This document shows, piece after piece, positions 48,300 to 58,848 of a stretch of DNA of 64,000 nucleotides. Location of the stretch: assembly GCA_029265905.1 (NCBI GenBank), contig JAJUGR010000004.1, positions 95,955 to 159,954 of the forward strand. The letters are read 5' to 3'. Each line of letters starts with the position of its first letter. Position 1 is the first letter of the stretch. The position numbers and the translations under genes are program-made. The notes under the pieces were generated by a model. It worked only from the letters and a program-made list of their open reading frames with translations, searched no databases and had not been told where the DNA came from. The stretch comes from Sporomusaceae bacterium (GTDB taxonomy: Bacteria; Bacillota; Negativicutes; Acidaminococcales; JAJUGR01).

Positions 48300-49126
48300 G
48301 ACTTCACCATGTAGGTAACGCCGACAAGCCCCGGTCCCAGGTGCGCGCCCAGCACGCTGCCGCCGCTGGCGACGCCGACCGGCAAATCGGGCAGCAGCTC
48401 GGCCAGCAAGCTGCGCAGCTTTTGTGCGTCTTCTTTTGCTTCAATTTCCACGACGGTCGCGCATTCCGGCGCATCGGCCGCGACCGCCTCCGCCAAACGG
48501 CGCAACGAACGTTCCCGCGTCCGCACCTTGTCCAGCACCGCCACCTTGCCCCGCTCCAAATAGAGCACCGGCTTAATCTGCAGCAGCGTGCCGATCAACG
48601 CAGCGGCTCCGCCGATGCGGCCGCCCTTATGCAGGTATTCCAGCGTCGACGGGGTAAACACCGCCCTGGTCCGCCCCGCCCGCGCCCGCGTTCTTTTTTC
48701 CGTCTCATCCAGGCTGCAGCCGGCGGCAATATCGGCCAGCGCCGCTTCCGCCAGCTGCGTCAAGCCGGCCGCCGTCGTTCTGGAATCAACCACGCGGACG
48801 TGAGCCGCGCCCAACCGGTTGGCGGCCGCCATCGCCCCTTGCACCGTGCCGCTGAGCTCGCCGTCGATCGCAATCACCAACGCCTCGTCGCCGGCCTCAA
48901 CAATGGGGCGCAAGACCCGCTCAAACTCGGCCGGCGAGGGCTGGGAGGTTTTCGCCATCAAGCCGGTGGCGGCAACGCGCGCAAACAGCGCCGCCAGCGG
49001 CAGTTCGCCGTCTTGCCAGACGTCGCTCCCGTGGCTGACGCTCAAATAAACCAGCGACAAGTTGGGCGTGTTTTTTATCTGTTCGGCGGTCAAGCCGGAC
49101 GTGCTGTCGGTAATAACGTGAATCAT
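48296..49126 (-). CDS. DegV family protein (FakB-like)
   Basis: MIHVITDSTSGLTAEQI, TSQPSPAEF, VDSRTTAAGL, YLHKGGRIGGAAALIGTLLQIKPVL. Confidence 0.94.
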   Translation of the reverse strand: MIHVITDSTSGLTAEQIKNTPNLSLVYLSVSHGSDVWQDGELPLAALFARVAATGLMAKTSQPSPAEFERVLRPIVEAGDEALVIAIDGELSGTVQGAMAAANRLGAAHVRVVDSRTTAAGLTQLAEAALADIAAGCSLDETEKRTRARAGRTRAVFTPSTLEYLHKGGRIGGAAALIGTLLQIKPVLYLERGKVAVLDKVRTRERSLRRLAEAVAADAPECATVVEIEAKEDAQKLRSLLAELLPDLPVGVASGGSVLGAHLGPGLVGVTYMVKS

Positions 49127-49296
49127 CAAGGCGCCTCCTGCCATAAATCCTCTTTCTTTTATTGTAGCAGACCCACCCCCGTTTCACCACCGGCGCGGCG
49201 GCGCCGCATTTTTACGCGGGAGAAGGAAAATTTGCCTTCAAGTCGAAGTGTAAAGGGATGATTTGAAACGATAAATTGGCAAAAAAGGAGCCTGTC

Positions 49297-51435
49297 ATGC
49301 AAAAGCAACCCTTATTCGCACTCGACATCGGCACCCGCAGCGTCGTCGGCCTAGTGGCGGAACCGGCCGGCGACAAACTGAACATATTGGCCTTTGAGCG
49401 TCAGGAGCACCAGACGCGCGCCATGCTGGACGGCCAGATCCACGACGTGCCGCAGGTGGCGGCGGTCTTGAAAGCCGTCAAGGAAAAGCTGGAGGCGAAA
49501 GTCGGACCGCTGAAGCGGGTCGCCGTCGCGGCCGCCGGCCGCGCCCTGCTGACGTTGCGCATCAACTCGGACCTCGATGTCAGCGCGCAGCCGGTTCTGG
49601 ACCGGGAAACGGAGCGCACGCTGGAGCTGGCCGCCATCCAATCGGCCCAGGTCAAGTTGGCCAAGCAGCAAGATTTGCCTGATCCGACGGGTTATTATTG
49701 CGTCGGCTACAGCGTTGTCGCCTTCATGCTCGACGGCACGCGCATGGGGCGGCTGATCGGCCAAAAGGGCAAAAAGGCGGAGATCGAGCTGATCGCCACA
49801 TTTTTGCCGCGCCAGGTCATCGACTCCATGCAGTCCGCACTGAAGGAGGCCGGGCTCGAAATGTCTACGCTGACGCTCGAACCGATCGCCGCCATCAACG
49901 TCCTGATCCCGCCCACGATGCGCCACCTGAACTTGGCTTTGGTTGACGTGGGCGCGGGGACGTCAGACGTCGCCCTGACGGCGGAAGGCTCGGTCGTTGG
50001 TTATGGCATGGTCCCCTGCGCCGGTGACGAGGTGACTGAGGCTTTGTCGCAAGCCTACCTTCTCGACTTCAACGTCGCCGAGAAATTAAAACGCCAGCTG
50101 CACGGCAAGACGCGCAAGCTGACGGTCAAGGACGTCCTCGGCGGTTCGCAGAAAATCGATTCCGCCACGCTCTTGGCCAGCATTGTCCCGACGGTAAACG
50201 AGCTGGCTGAGCTCATTGCCCGGGAAATCAACTCGCTCAACCAAACCCCGCCCCAAGCCGTTTTATTAGTGGGCGGCGGCGCCCTGACGCCCGGACTGCC
50301 GGAAGCGGTAGCAAGCAAATTCGCCCTGCCGCCGGGCCGGGTTGCCGTCCGGCTGCCGGAAGCCGGCCGCGACTTCGTTTCCCTGCCGAAAGAACTCATC
50401 GCGCCAGATGCGATCACGCCCTTGGGCATTTTGCGAATCGCCGGCGGAGAATCGCTGCACTTTGTCGGCGTCACGGTCAACGGACAGTCGCTGCGCCTCT
50501 TCAACCTCGGCAAACTGACGGTCGCTGACGCCCTGCTCGTCAGCGGCATCGACATCAAGACCCTGCGCGGCAAACCCGGCCTGGGCCTGACCGTCACCTT
50601 AAACGGCCGCACGCAATTCATCGCCGGCAGCCACGGCGCGCCCGGCTCGATTGAACGAAACGGCCGGCCGGCGACCCTGGAGACGCCGCTGGAGGAAGGC
50701 GACGCCTTGACCGTCAAGCGCGGCTCGAACGGCCTAACCCCCATCGTCACGGCCAGCGACTTGGCCGACCTGTCCACGGTGGTTACCGCGACACTCAACG
50801 GCAAGACGATCGCACTGCCGCCGACCGTGCGGATTAACGGCGTCCTTCAGCCCGGCCATACGCGCCTTGCCGACCGGGATACGGTCGAGGTGTCGTTCCC
50901 GAAAGCAGTTGGCGATCTGCTCGCCGCCGGCGAAATGGCGGCAACAGAGCGCTTTTGCTATGAGCTAAACGGCGAACCGCTGGAGATTGAGCAGCCAGTC
51001 GTCGTGTTCGCCAACGGGCGACCGGCCAAGCTGTCTGATCCGCTGCCGCCCAACGCCGACATCCGCACCTCGCCGCCGGAGCCGCCGACCTTGACAGAAC
51101 TGTTGGCCCTGGATACGACGACGCTGGTCCGCGCCAAGGTTTCCTTCGAAGGCAAAACGGTCGAGCTGGACACGGTCTACCAAACGCTGACCGTCAACGG
51201 CAAGCCGGCGGCGCCCGGCGACCGGCCGCCGCGCGGCGCCGCCATCGTCCATCAGATTACGGCCCGGCGTCCCATCGTCAGCGACGTGCTGCTGGCCGCC
51301 CACTTTGACCCGCAGCAGCAGATTCCGCCCGGATCGCACTGCCAATTGCTGGTCAACGATATTCCGGCCGAGTTCACCACCCCCGTCAAGACGGGCGACG
51401 TGGTCACGCTGCGGCTATCACCGACCCTGGATTAA
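49297..51435 (+). CDS. FtsA/PilM-type actin-fold ATPase with long repetitive C-terminal extension
   Basis: FALDIGTRSVVGLV, ALVDVGAGTSDVALTAEGSVVGYGMVPCAGDEVTEALS, LLVGGGALTPGLPEAVA; then about 300 aa of VNGxPxxxxxPLxxGD-like units; RBS aaggag before ATG 49297. Confidence 0.88.
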   Translation: MQKQPLFALDIGTRSVVGLVAEPAGDKLNILAFERQEHQTRAMLDGQIHDVPQVAAVLKAVKEKLEAKVGPLKRVAVAAAGRALLTLRINSDLDVSAQPVLDRETERTLELAAIQSAQVKLAKQQDLPDPTGYYCVGYSVVAFMLDGTRMGRLIGQKGKKAEIELIATFLPRQVIDSMQSALKEAGLEMSTLTLEPIAAINVLIPPTMRHLNLALVDVGAGTSDVALTAEGSVVGYGMVPCAGDEVTEALSQAYLLDFNVAEKLKRQLHGKTRKLTVKDVLGGSQKIDSATLLASIVPTVNELAELIAREINSLNQTPPQAVLLVGGGALTPGLPEAVASKFALPPGRVAVRLPEAGRDFVSLPKELIAPDAITPLGILRIAGGESLHFVGVTVNGQSLRLFNLGKLTVADALLVSGIDIKTLRGKPGLGLTVTLNGRTQFIAGSHGAPGSIERNGRPATLETPLEEGDALTVKRGSNGLTPIVTASDLADLSTVVTATLNGKTIALPPTVRINGVLQPGHTRLADRDTVEVSFPKAVGDLLAAGEMAATERFCYELNGEPLEIEQPVVVFANGRPAKLSDPLPPNADIRTSPPEPPTLTELLALDTTTLVRAKVSFEGKTVELDTVYQTLTVNGKPAAPGDRPPRGAAIVHQITARRPIVSDVLLAAHFDPQQQIPPGSHCQLLVNDIPAEFTTPVKTGDVVTLRLSPTLD

Positions 51436-51474
51436 AAAGAGGCTTCCGCATCGCATGATGCGGAAGCCTCTTTT
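51434..51474. terminator. Terminator between convergent genes
   Basis: aaaaagaggcttccgcatcgcatgatgcggaagcctctttt. Confidence 0.9.
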
Positions 51475-51486
51475 GCTATTGCCAGC

Positions 51487-52035
51487 TTAAACTATTTTTT
51501 CGCCGCCGTACGTTTCACCGCCGGCATCCGGCAGCAGCCCATAGCGGACCGTCCAAAGCGTCTTGTATTTGACCGCCTGCGCATGGATCTGGCTCAAGTC
51601 CTCGCCCAGCGTTTTGACAACCTTGCCCGGCATGCCCGTCACCAGCGAATAGGGGGGCACGATCGTCCCCTTCGTGACAACGGCGCCCGCCGCAACGATG
51701 CTGCCGCGGCCTATCACCGCCCCGTCCAGGATCGTCGCTCCCATGCCGATCAGAACATGATCCTCTATCGTGCAGGCATGGATTGTAGCGTTGTGGCCGA
51801 TGGTCACAAAATCGCCGATAACCGTGGCATGGCTGTCGGACACATGCACGACGCTGTTGTCCTGCACGTTGGAGTAGCGGCCGATTTCAATGCGGTTGAC
51901 GTCGCCGCGCGCCACCACGCCAAACCATACGCTGCTGAATTCCTTCATTTCCACCTTGCCGATAACGCTTGCCGTTTCGGCGACAAAGCTCTTGGAGTCC
52001 AGGTTCGGGCGGATGCCCTCAAAAGTCATGATCAT
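51487..52035 (-). CDS. Gamma carbonic anhydrase family protein
   Basis: Left-handed beta-helix hexapeptides ...VHVSDSHATVIGDFVTIGHNATIHACTIEDHVLIGMGATILDGAVIGRGSIVAAGAVV. Confidence 0.93.
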   Translation of the reverse strand: MIMTFEGIRPNLDSKSFVAETASVIGKVEMKEFSSVWFGVVARGDVNRIEIGRYSNVQDNSVVHVSDSHATVIGDFVTIGHNATIHACTIEDHVLIGMGATILDGAVIGRGSIVAAGAVVTKGTIVPPYSLVTGMPGKVVKTLGEDLSQIHAQAVKYKTLWTVRYGLLPDAGGETYGGEKIV

Positions 52036-52086
52036 CAACAATCACCCCTCTTGCCTTATTATATCACACTGTTTCACTCGGGAAAA

Positions 52087-53394
52087 CTAGCAATTGGCCG
52101 CGACCAGCGCAAAGGCTTCATCCGCCGCCTCGATTGTTTGTTGGATCGCCTCCGGCGTATGCGCCGCGCTCAAAAAGCCCGTTTCAAACTGCGAGGGGGC
52201 CAAATAGACGCCGCGCTCGAGCATTGCCTTGAAAAAGATGCCGAACAGGCGGGTGTCGGAGGCCAGCGCCGTGTCGTAATCGATGACCGGCTTATCGGTA
52301 AAGAAGCAGGAGAACATCGAGCCGATGCGATGGAATTGCAGCGATAAGCCGTGCTTTTGGGCCCTCTCCTTCAGGCCGCCGGTCAAAATCGCCGTGTAGG
52401 TTTCCAGCTGTCCGGCGATGTCGCGCTCCTTCAGCGCTGTCAAGGTGGCGATGCCGGCCGCCATGGCCAGCGGGTTGCCGCTCAGCGTGCCCGCTTGGTA
52501 CATGCTGCCGGCCGGAGCGACGTGCTCCATGATTTCCCGTCGGCCGCCGTAGGCGCCGACCGGCAGGCCGCCGCCGATGATCTTGCCCAGGCAGGTGAGG
52601 TCGGGGCGTAGGCCGTAGAGTTCCTGCGCGCCGCCGCGCGAAGCTCGAAAACCCGACATGACCTCATCAAAAATAAGCAGCGCGCCGTAGGAGGCGACCA
52701 GTTTCTGTACCGCTTCCAGGTAGCCCTTATGCGGCAAAATAAGCCCCATGTTGCCGGGAGTCGGTTCGATGATGACGGCGGCAATCTGCTCGCCGCTTTG
52801 CTGAAATACGGCTTCCAGCGCCGCCAGGTTGTTGTACGGCACAGTCAGCGTGTTTGCCGCCACGCCGCTGGGCACGCCCGGACTATCGGGCACGCCGAAC
52901 GTCATCGCGCCCGACCCCGCCTTCACCAGCAGGCTGTCGTGGTGGCCATGATAGCAGCCGGCGAATTTGACGATCTTCTCGCGGCCCGTATAGGCCCGCG
53001 CCAAGCGCAGCGCGCTCATCGTCGCTTCAGTCCCGGAGTTGACCATGCGCACCATCTCAATCGACGGCACCAGTTCGCAGACCAGTTCGGCCAGGGCCGT
53101 TTCAGCCAGCGTCGGCGCGCCGTAGGAGGTTCCCTTGCGGGCCGCCGCCTCGATCGCTTCCGTCACGCTTTTCGGCGCATGCCCCAAAATCAGGGGGCCG
53201 TACGACAGGACGTAGTCGATATAGCGGTTGCCGTCAATATCCGTGATTTCACAGCCTGCGCCGCGCTCAATGAACGGCGGCGTGCCGCCGACGCTCCGAA
53301 ACGAGCGGACCGGGCTGTTGACGCCGCCAGGGATGATTTTTTTCGCAGCGGCAAACGCAGCCGCCGATCGTGTTTGCTCCAACATGCGCCTCAC
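52087..53394 (-). CDS. hemL: Glutamate-1-semialdehyde 2,1-aminomutase
   Basis: [68 protein letters not shown]. Confidence 0.97.
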   Translation of the reverse strand: MRRMLEQTRSAAAFAAAKKIIPGGVNSPVRSFRSVGGTPPFIERGAGCEITDIDGNRYIDYVLSYGPLILGHAPKSVTEAIEAAARKGTSYGAPTLAETALAELVCELVPSIEMVRMVNSGTEATMSALRLARAYTGREKIVKFAGCYHGHHDSLLVKAGSGAMTFGVPDSPGVPSGVAANTLTVPYNNLAALEAVFQQSGEQIAAVIIEPTPGNMGLILPHKGYLEAVQKLVASYGALLIFDEVMSGFRASRGGAQELYGLRPDLTCLGKIIGGGLPVGAYGGRREIMEHVAPAGSMYQAGTLSGNPLAMAAGIATLTALKERDIAGQLETYTAILTGGLKERAQKHGLSLQFHRIGSMFSCFFTDKPVIDYDTALASDTRLFGIFFKAMLERGVYLAPSQFETGFLSAAHTPEAIQQTIEAADEAFALVAANC

Positions 53395-54374
53395 TCCTTC
53401 TCTTCGGCCAGCCAGCGCGCGGCGTCCAGGGCATGATAGGTGATGATCATGTCGGCGCCGGCCCGCTTCATGCTCAAAAGCGTCTCCAGCACCGTTTTTC
53501 TCTCTTCAATCCAGCCTTTGAGCGCCGCGGCCTTGACCATGGCGTATTCGCCGCTCACGTTGTAGGCGGCCACCGGCACATTGAATGTTGCCTTCGTTTG
53601 GCTGACGATGTCAAGATAGGCCAGGGCCGGCTTCACCATGACGATGTCAGCGCCTTCTTCGAGGTCAAGCGCCACCTCGCGCAGCGCTTCCTGGCCGTTG
53701 GCCGGGTCCATTTGGTAGCCCTTGCGGTCGCCGAACTGCGGCGCTGAGTCGGCCGCCACGCGGAACGGGCCGTAATAGGCGGAGGCGTACTTGGCGGAAT
53801 AAGCCATGATCGGAACCTGGCTGTAGCCGGCTTCATCGAGGCCGCGGCGGATCGCCCCGACCCGCCCGTCCATCATGTCGGAGGGCGCCACAATGTCGGC
53901 GCCCGCCCGGGCATGGCTGACCGCCGACCGCACCAAGAGCGGCAGTGTTTCGTCATTCGCCACCTCGTCGCGGTGCAGCAGCCCGCAGTGGCCGTGGTCC
54001 GTGTACTCGCAGAGGCAAACGTCCGTAATGACCACCAAATCCGGCAATACCGCCTTGATCGCCCGCACGGCCCGCTGCACCGGGCTGCTGTCGTCCCAGG
54101 CGCTGCTGCCCTGCGCGTCCTTGTATTCGGGCAAGCCGAATACAAGGACGGCCGGAATCCCCAAATCATACGCCTCTTTCGCCGCTTCGACGACGCGGTC
54201 AACCGAGTAGTGGTAGCTGCCCGGCATCGGCTCGATTTCTTCTTTGACGCCCGTCCCCGGCACGACAAACAGCGGGAAAATAAAATTTTTCACCGACAGG
54301 CGCGTCTCCCGCACCATGCTTCGTATGCCGCGCGAAGACCTCAGTCTTCTCGGCCGTTGCAACAAGTCCTCCAT
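53391..54374 (-). CDS. hemB: Porphobilinogen synthase
   Basis: [57 protein letters not shown]. Confidence 0.97.
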   Translation of the reverse strand: MEDLLQRPRRLRSSRGIRSMVRETRLSVKNFIFPLFVVPGTGVKEEIEPMPGSYHYSVDRVVEAAKEAYDLGIPAVLVFGLPEYKDAQGSSAWDDSSPVQRAVRAIKAVLPDLVVITDVCLCEYTDHGHCGLLHRDEVANDETLPLLVRSAVSHARAGADIVAPSDMMDGRVGAIRRGLDEAGYSQVPIMAYSAKYASAYYGPFRVAADSAPQFGDRKGYQMDPANGQEALREVALDLEEGADIVMVKPALAYLDIVSQTKATFNVPVAAYNVSGEYAMVKAAALKGWIEERKTVLETLLSMKRAGADMIITYHALDAARWLAEEKE

Positions 54375-54376
54375 GC

Positions 54377-55894
54377 TTACGCCTCCTCGTAGTAGGCCGT
54401 GATGGCCTCGACCAGGCCGGGGATCGTAAATTCGTCCGCAATAATATCCGGCTCTAATCCGTATTGATAGCAAGTTTCCGCCGTCACCGGGCCGATGCAG
54501 GCCAGCTTCACGCCCTGGAGCGGTTCGACGTCATTGCCTAAGAGCGATAGGAAATTCGTCACCGTGGACGAACTGGTGAACGTGACCATGTCCACCTCGC
54601 CCGCCGCCAGCGCTTCGCTCAATTCCGCGCGGCAGCTGGAATCAATAACTGTTTTATACGCGCTGACTACGTCGACGCGCAGCCCGGCTTCCGCCAGTTT
54701 CTTCGGCAGGAAATCGCGCGCCACAGCGGCGCGCGGCAACAGCACTTTTTGCCCCGGCGCCACCAGCGGCGCCAGCGCTTCCCATATCCCCTCGGCCCGG
54801 AATTCAAAGGGCACGACGTCAGCACAGATTCCGTGCCGCTCAAGGCGCACCGCCGTCTCGGCGCCGATCGCGACAACCTTCACGCCGCTCAAGGCGCGGG
54901 CGTCCTTGTTCGCCGCCTGCAGCCGGCTGAAGAAAGCGTCAACCCCGTTGACGCTGGTAAAAACAAGCCACTGGTAATCGGTCAAGCCGGCAATCGCCGC
55001 GTCCAGCGGTTCATAGGAATCCGGCGCCTCGATGGCGATGGCTGGCACTTCCCTGACCGTCGCGCCCAGTTGCTCCAGGCGGTCGGTCAGGGCGCTGGCC
55101 TGCGCCCGCGCGCGCGTGACCACAATCCGCTTGCCAAACAAGGGCCGCGTATCAAACCAAGCCAGCGAATCGCGCAACCGCACAACCTCGCCGACGATGA
55201 AAATCGCCGGCGGCGTGAGGCCGGCCGCCGCCACATCGTCAGCCGCCGTTTCCACAGTCGTCACCAAAACGCGCTGTTCCGGCTTCGTGCCCCAGCGGAT
55301 CACGGCGGCCGGCGTTGCGCCAGGGCGCCCGTTCTCGATCAGCTTTTTCGTAATGTGCGGGAGATTTTCCACGCCCATCAAAAAGACCAGCGTATCAACC
55401 GCCGTGGCCAATTGCCGCCAGTTATGGCTGGATTCCGCCTTGTCCGGGTCCTCATGCCCCGTGACAACCGCAAAGGAAGCCGCCACACCGCGATGAGTCA
55501 CGGGAATGCCGGCATAGGAAGGCACCGCCACCGCAGAGGTAATGCCGGGCACGACTTCAAACGCCTGGCCGGCCTCCACCAAGGCCAGCACTTCTTCGCC
55601 GCCGCGGCCGAACACGTACGGATCGCCGCCTTTTAAGCGCACGACCCGTTTGCCCGCCTTGGCCAGCCGGACGAGCAGCCGATTGATATCATCCTGCCGC
55701 ATCGTGTGCTGGCTGGAGGCTTTGCCGACATAAATCCGCTCCGCCGACGCCGGCGCATGGTTCAAGATGCGCGGATCAGCCAGGCGGTCATACACGACCA
55801 CCTCCGCCCCGCGCAAGCAGCGCACCGCCTTTATCGTTATTAATTCCTGGTCGCCGGGACCTGCCCCGACCAGATAAACTATGCCTTTTTTCAC
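54377..55894 (-). CDS. Fused uroporphyrinogen-III C-methyltransferase / uroporphyrinogen-III synthase (CobA-HemD)
   Basis: [18 protein letters not shown]..., [18 protein letters not shown] plus C-terminal HemD region. Confidence 0.95.
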   Translation of the reverse strand: MKKGIVYLVGAGPGDQELITIKAVRCLRGAEVVVYDRLADPRILNHAPASAERIYVGKASSQHTMRQDDINRLLVRLAKAGKRVVRLKGGDPYVFGRGGEEVLALVEAGQAFEVVPGITSAVAVPSYAGIPVTHRGVAASFAVVTGHEDPDKAESSHNWRQLATAVDTLVFLMGVENLPHITKKLIENGRPGATPAAVIRWGTKPEQRVLVTTVETAADDVAAAGLTPPAIFIVGEVVRLRDSLAWFDTRPLFGKRIVVTRARAQASALTDRLEQLGATVREVPAIAIEAPDSYEPLDAAIAGLTDYQWLVFTSVNGVDAFFSRLQAANKDARALSGVKVVAIGAETAVRLERHGICADVVPFEFRAEGIWEALAPLVAPGQKVLLPRAAVARDFLPKKLAEAGLRVDVVSAYKTVIDSSCRAELSEALAAGEVDMVTFTSSSTVTNFLSLLGNDVEPLQGVKLACIGPVTAETCYQYGLEPDIIADEFTIPGLVEAITAYYEEA

Positions 55895-55907
55895 CGAAAT
55901 CGCTCCC

Positions 55908-56828
55908 CTACATAATTTCCTTTAAAATATCGTCGCCGCCCGCCGCCAGCAGGCTGCGCGCCAAATCACGGCCTAAGGCTTCCGCCTCCGCTTCCTCGCT
56001 TGTCTCCTTGCCGCGCACCATCCGCTGTCCGTCCAGCGAGGCAATCGCCGCCTCCAGCGTCACTTTGTGGCCATTCACGACCGCATGCACACCGACCGGC
56101 ACCTGGCATCCGCCGCCCAGCACCGCCAAAAAGGCCCGCTCCGCGCTAACCGCCACTTGGGTCTTGCGGTCATTCAAAACGGCCAGCAGGTTCAGCACTT
56201 CTTCGTCATCGCTGCGCGCCTCAATTGCCAGCGCCCCCTGCCCGACCGCCGGCAAGCAGGCGATTGGTTCCAGAATTTCAGTAATCCGCTCGCTCCAGCC
56301 CAGCCGAACCAGCCCGGCGACCGCGAGCACGATCGCGTCCATCTCGCCCCGATCCAGCTTGGCCAGCCGCGTATCAAGGTTGCCGCGCAAATCGACAATC
56401 TTCAAATCCGGGCGCGCCCGCAACAGCTGGGCCCGCCGCCGCAGGCTCGAAGTACCCACGACCGCGCCCGCCGGCAAAGCCTGCAAGGACGGATACCGTC
56501 CGCTGACAAACGCATCGCCCGCGTGCTCGCGCTTGGTAATCGCCGCCAGCGTCAGCCCTTCCGGCAATTCAGTCGGCATGTCCTTCAAGCTGTGCACGGC
56601 CAGATCGATTTGGCGGTTGAGCATGGCTTGTTCGATTTCCTTGGTGAACAGCCCTTTGCCGCCGATTTTGGCCAGCGGCACGTCAAGTATCTTGTCGCCG
56701 CTCGTCATGATCTTGACGAGCTCCACCGTGCACTTTGGATAGTGCCGGCGCAGTTCGTCCGCTATATGGTTAGCTTGCCAAAGCGCAAGCTTACTCTGCC
56801 TCGTCCCAATGATCAGGTGTCGTTTCAT
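55908..56828 (-). CDS. hemC: Hydroxymethylbilane synthase
   Basis: IIGTRQSKLALWQANHIADELR, HSLKDMPTELPEGL, VGTSSLRRRAQLL. Confidence 0.97.
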   Translation of the reverse strand: MKRHLIIGTRQSKLALWQANHIADELRRHYPKCTVELVKIMTSGDKILDVPLAKIGGKGLFTKEIEQAMLNRQIDLAVHSLKDMPTELPEGLTLAAITKREHAGDAFVSGRYPSLQALPAGAVVGTSSLRRRAQLLRARPDLKIVDLRGNLDTRLAKLDRGEMDAIVLAVAGLVRLGWSERITEILEPIACLPAVGQGALAIEARSDDEEVLNLLAVLNDRKTQVAVSAERAFLAVLGGGCQVPVGVHAVVNGHKVTLEAAIASLDGQRMVRGKETSEEAEAEALGRDLARSLLAAGGDDILKEIM

Positions 56829-58107
56829 CTCCGTCTTCTTCCTCTCCTAGCTGCGTCAGGTTGAACAGCTCTTTGATCGCCCGGCGGTAAAAAGCCTCGC
56901 GCCGCGTGCCCGCCACGTCCTGCATCGCCATCATCGGGTCGCGCAGGAACTTGCGCAGCAGCGTCTTTGATAAGCGCTCGACCACCCTGCGCTCCTGCTC
57001 GGTTAAATCAGGCAGCTTGACCAGCGCCCGCTTCAGCATTTTTGTCCGCAGAAAATCCATCTTGTCCTTTAGCTGCGTCATAACCGGGCGCATCGACAAG
57101 TAGGACAACCGTTCCTCGAGCGCGGCCAGCTCATCTTCAATAATGGCGTTGGCCAGCGGCGTCTCCGCCTCCCGCGTTTCCCGGTTGGCCTCCACTACCG
57201 CTTCGAGGTCGTCGATGTTGTACAGCGTTGCCCCGGTCAGGGCCGCCACCTCCGGCTCCACATCCCGCGGCACGGCTATGTCGATAAAGACAAGCGGCTT
57301 GCCCATGCGCCGCGGCAAGATATGCGCCACATCCCAGGCCTTGATGATGTAGTGCGGCGCGCCGGTCGAGGTGATAATGATATCCGCGTTCTCCGCCGAC
57401 GCCAAAAAATCCTCAAACGGGATCGCGATGCCGTGGAAACGGGCCGCCAGGTTCTGCGCCCGCTCCAGGTTCCGGTTGGAAACAAAAATCGTCGAGACAC
57501 CGTTTTCAATCAGGTGGCGCGCCGTCAGTTCCGCCATTTTCCCCGCCCCCACGACAAGCACGGAGGCCAGCGTGAGGTCGCCGGTAATTTTTTTCGCCAG
57601 CTCCACGGCGGCGGACGAAATGGAAACCGGGCTGTAGGCGATGCGCGTGTCCGTCCGCACCCGTTTGCCGACCGCAATCGCCCGGTTGAACAGGGTGTTG
57701 AGCATCGTGCCGGTCGTCCCCATGCTGCGCGCCAGGGCGTACGCCGATTTTACCTGGCTTAAGATCTGCCCCTCGCCAAGCACCAGTGAATCAAGGCTCG
57801 CCGCCACCCGGAACAAATGCCGGATGCACGCCGAGTCCACATGGCAATAAAAATAGGCCTCGTCGTATTGCTCGCCCGCCATGCGGGCCAACAAGCGCTT
57901 AATGACTTCGAGGTCTTCTTGTGCGTCTTCGACGACAGCATATAATTCTGTCCGGTTGCAAGTTGATAAGATGACGCCTTCAAACCAGCGGTCCAGGCGC
58001 TTAAAGCGCCGCAGCATCAGTCGGATCCGGTCTTCCGGAAAAGCGAAGCATTCCCGGACGTCCACCGGCGCCGTTCTATGATTTAACCCCAAAACGACTA
58101 ACTGCAT
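56791..58107 (-). CDS. hemA: Glutamyl-tRNA reductase
   Basis: MQLVVLGLNHRTAPVDVRECFAF, LSTCNRTELYAVV, LGEGQILSQVK. Confidence 0.97.
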   Translation of the reverse strand: MQLVVLGLNHRTAPVDVRECFAFPEDRIRLMLRRFKRLDRWFEGVILSTCNRTELYAVVEDAQEDLEVIKRLLARMAGEQYDEAYFYCHVDSACIRHLFRVAASLDSLVLGEGQILSQVKSAYALARSMGTTGTMLNTLFNRAIAVGKRVRTDTRIAYSPVSISSAAVELAKKITGDLTLASVLVVGAGKMAELTARHLIENGVSTIFVSNRNLERAQNLAARFHGIAIPFEDFLASAENADIIITSTGAPHYIIKAWDVAHILPRRMGKPLVFIDIAVPRDVEPEVAALTGATLYNIDDLEAVVEANRETREAETPLANAIIEDELAALEERLSYLSMRPVMTQLKDKMDFLRTKMLKRALVKLPDLTEQERRVVERLSKTLLRKFLRDPMMAMQDVAGTRREAFYRRAIKELFNLTQLGEEEDGDETTPDHWDEAE

Positions 58108-58732
58108 CCCTAATCTTCCCCTCAATTTCTTCGCGCCGGCCGGCGCGCACACCCGTCAAATCCTCCGGCCGCAATACCTGCCGCCAAAACAGCTCCCGCT
58201 CCCGCGCGCTTCCGCCGGCCTCTTTCAGCCTCAAGCGCTGAGTCTCCAGAAACTGCAAAAAAGCATCCATCTCCGCGCCATACAATTCGGCCAATTCTTG
58301 GCGGATCAGCCGGGCAAGAGCCGGACTCTTGCCGCCGGTCGAAACCGTCAGCAGCAAATCGCCACTGGCGACCGAGGCAGCGACCTGAAAATTTCCGGCT
58401 TGCGGCGACGTCACCACATTCACTAGCCTGCCTGCCTGTCGGGCATCCTGCGCAACGACTTGGTTCACCGCGTCATCGTCGGTCGCGGCAACAACGAGAA
58501 AATAGGCCTTCGCCGCACCGGCGCGGTACGTCTCCCGCCGCCAGATGACGGCGCCCGCCGCCGCCAATTTTGCGAGGGCAGGCGTCAGGAGCGGACTGCA
58601 AACGGTGACCCTTGCGCCGCTCTGCAAAAGCGCCGTCACCTTTCGCTCCGCCACCGGTCCGCCGCCAACAACAAGGCAGGCCTGTGCCTCTAATTGAATC
58701 GTAATCGGATAGCCACATTTATTCATATCCAT
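58076..58732 (-). CDS. Precorrin-2 dehydrogenase / sirohydrochlorin ferrochelatase-like
   Basis: YPITIQLEAQACLVVGGGPVAERKVTALLQSGARVTVCSP. Confidence 0.93.
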   Translation of the reverse strand: MDMNKCGYPITIQLEAQACLVVGGGPVAERKVTALLQSGARVTVCSPLLTPALAKLAAAGAVIWRRETYRAGAAKAYFLVVAATDDDAVNQVVAQDARQAGRLVNVVTSPQAGNFQVAASVASGDLLLTVSTGGKSPALARLIRQELAELYGAEMDAFLQFLETQRLRLKEAGGSARERELFWRQVLRPEDLTGVRAGRREEIEGKIRDAVSRFGVKS

Positions 58733-58789
58733 CTAATTTAAGTTCGCCCTTTAGCCGCATTTTCCTGTCTCATTCTGTTCATTTTGGTC

Positions 58790-58823
58790 AAAAAAAGCGC
58801 CCTTCGCTGCGAAGGGCGCTTTG
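58790..58823 (-). terminator. Terminator after LCP-family gene
   Basis: Minus: AAAGCGCCCTTCGCAGCGAAGGGCGCTTTTTTT. Confidence 0.88.
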
Positions 58824-58848
58824 CCGGACGTGCCGGTCTTTAGCCATA

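Noticed and set aside
46686-49126. DAK2/DegV pair as a novel system
   Set aside because: Matches the known FakA/FakB fatty-acid kinase arrangement; ordinary.
52087-58732. Heme gene cluster as unusual
   Set aside because: Standard hemA-hemC-cobA/hemD-hemB-hemL order with precorrin-2 dehydrogenase; small gene overlaps are typical.
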